This document shows positions 62,292 through 64,000 of a stretch of DNA of 64,000 nucleotides, piece by piece. Under the pieces are notes generated by a model, which saw only the letters and a list, made by a program, of their open reading frames with translations, had not been told where the DNA came from and did no database searches. A program made the translations under genes and the position numbers. This stretch comes from Azadirachta indica (Eukaryota > Streptophyta > Magnoliopsida > Sapindales > Meliaceae): contig CM040443.1 of NCBI GenBank assembly GCA_022749755.1, positions 8,467,744 through 8,531,743 on the forward strand. Reading direction: 5' to 3'. The stretch's first letter is position 1. Each line of letters opens with the position of its first letter.

Positions 62292-64000
62292 ATCTATCAA
62301 ATAAATCATGTATGTCCTGGCATCTCTTTCTTTTTGTTTTTGATTTTCCCTTTTTGTTGTTGAACCTTATATGCTTGATGCTTCTGTATTCCACCTGGTA
62401 CTGAAGATTCCATTCAGATCACCTTCTATATGTTCTGAAGGCAGTATATCATCACTTTGACTTTGAGGTTATGCCAAACACTCTCATAACAAACAGGGAA
62501 CTTTTTAGCAATTCAATTCCACAGTTTATTGGCAAAATTTTGCTAGAGGAGATTTATCCTCGTCAATAATGGTGATTTGAGTTTCATCTGGTACCAAAAT
62601 GATTATGTATTCTTTCCCATGGCAACTGAAGACAGTATGCAGGAAAATGATAATATAAGTGAATGAAAGAATCCTGCTGGTTTCATGGGGAATGTTTGGC
62701 AAGCCTTTATCATATAGCAGGGAAGGAATTTTAAGTATTTCTCGAGCTTGAATCCTGTCTTCATTGCATAGTCATAATATAATAGATTGTTGTTGCCAGA
62801 GATGGAGAAGAATAACAAAGCAAATGATAATGAAACTATCCTACGGTACTGTCTGCAGTCATTAGTCAGCCCAAACTAGAACATATTTTTTTTAATTAAT
62901 TGGATTTATGCACTCTATTACCCACTAACCACCTGCACCTATTATCCAGAAGAGTTGAACTTGAACTGTATACATTTTTGTTCCTGAGCTGAATGCCACC
63001 GGCCCAGCTGGCTATTCTTCTATCCATCTAAGCCTGTTGAAAACGAACCACCTTTCTTTTACAGTTTCTCATTGCATATAACAGGTCATAAGTGAGGGCA
63101 TGTACTATATATATATTTATGATAATCACAAATTATTTTAGAACCATACTAATTTTAAAGGCATTAGTTATTTTATTTTCTGAATCTTTGAAGTTTGTGA
63201 CAGAACTTGTGACAATCTGTGCTGGTACTTGCACCGAGGGTGAAAAGTATTCAACATGAAGTGCTTTCCCCTACTCCAGGAATCTACCATGATCCATTTT
63301 TTGAGCTTGACATAATGAAACCTTGGCCAGTTTCTGTATCAAAGGGAAGGCAAGGCTAGGCCTGGAGCATCTGCTGCTAATGAATAATAGCCAAAAGCTT
63401 CTTTATTCAGCTTCTTCAGTACAGAGATGGTAAGCAGTTGGCCTTATAAATGATGTTATGGTGCTACTTATTGAAGAAGAATCAAGAGGGCACATCCAAA
63501 TCTGTCCTGGGTTCTACTGAATTCATTAACACAGCTGGGAACAGGGGCAAAGTTTAAATTTGTCTAACTTGTGATTAATTGTTGGATGATTGATCAATTT
63601 GTTGAGTAGAGTGCAGAGATAGACGGTGGTAGTGGCATATGAGTGAAACTTGTGGTGTTCGATGCCCCAAAGAATGAAAGAAAATGCAAAAAAAGAAAAT
63701 AAAAGTAGACAGGACTGTAAATGATTTAGAAGCTATAACAAATTTCAATCACTCTTTGTATAACTTTCTTCTTTGTTAATTTTGAAATTATCCAAAAATA
63801 ATGAACAGATAGTTCCTAAGCCCAAGAAGGTTGATAAGATATTCTTTCATCTTTTACCCTCTTATAACTTTTCTCCTGTTGATGCCTAATACTTAACCTA
63901 TAAGTTAATATTATATTGTCCAGTGTTTTAATTGAGATGTTATTCATTAATTGGATAGAAAGAGAGCGAAGGGATGACAGTAACACGTGAGCACGCAGGT
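62292..64000. other. 3' flank of the DUF616 gene and intergenic
   Basis: No gene recognised. Sequence to about 63700 is moderately complex and could include 3' untranslated or unspliced sequence, but all frames are short and resemble nothing known. Confidence 0.45.

Overview
This is a window of plant nuclear DNA, almost certainly from a eudicot. It is AT-rich, its genes have many short introns with GT-AG borders, and the protein families are plant-specific: ZF-HD and NAC transcription factors, a DUF26 receptor-like protein, a tau-class GST relic, a PMT-type Golgi methyltransferase and DUF1666. No microbial, organellar or viral gene was seen. I cannot name the genus from sequence alone. The gene content resembles a rosid genome without a recent whole-genome duplication.

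Layout: a single-exon ZF-HD homeobox gene (+, 2955-3899); a four-exon Pol I factor TAF1B/CCG-like gene (-, 5294-9384); an AT-rich gap; a DUF1666 gene (+, 12621-15998); ribosomal protein eL34 (+, 17342-19132); a tau GST pseudogene (-, 19856-20623); a FEZ-type NAC gene (-, 21228-22671); a long intergenic stretch with one palindromic transposon; a ten-exon CPBP/CAAX-protease-like chloroplast gene (-, 27645-31236); a transposon-rich gap with two more long-TIR elements, one carrying a protein-kinase fragment; a PMT2-like methyltransferase (+, 39668-43233); a sphingoid-base C4-hydroxylase (-, 45446-48204); a decayed HGH1 gene (-, 50187-53338); a two-DUF26 transmembrane protein of PDLP type (-, 53959-54924); a 1.8 kb palindromic transposon; and a DUF616 (TOD1/MUCI70-like) gene (+, 59106-62291).

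The genes do not form a pathway; this is ordinary plant gene order. From memory of Arabidopsis locus numbers, the order interleaves three Arabidopsis segments (about At1g69600-69640, At1g26850-26880 and At1g14270-14300). That suggests the window keeps an ancestral order that Arabidopsis has split between duplicated blocks.

The most unusual content is a set of four long-terminal-inverted-repeat elements. Three carry perfect 9-10 bp target duplications and the fourth an imperfect one; all share a terminal motif of the type GGGA...CCCCT-AGGTTT. They look like non-autonomous Mutator-like elements. The 2.7 kb member has captured part of an NDR/AGC-type protein kinase gene. The second notable item is the HGH1 homologue, whose exon layout is still readable although it has several stops and frameshifts.
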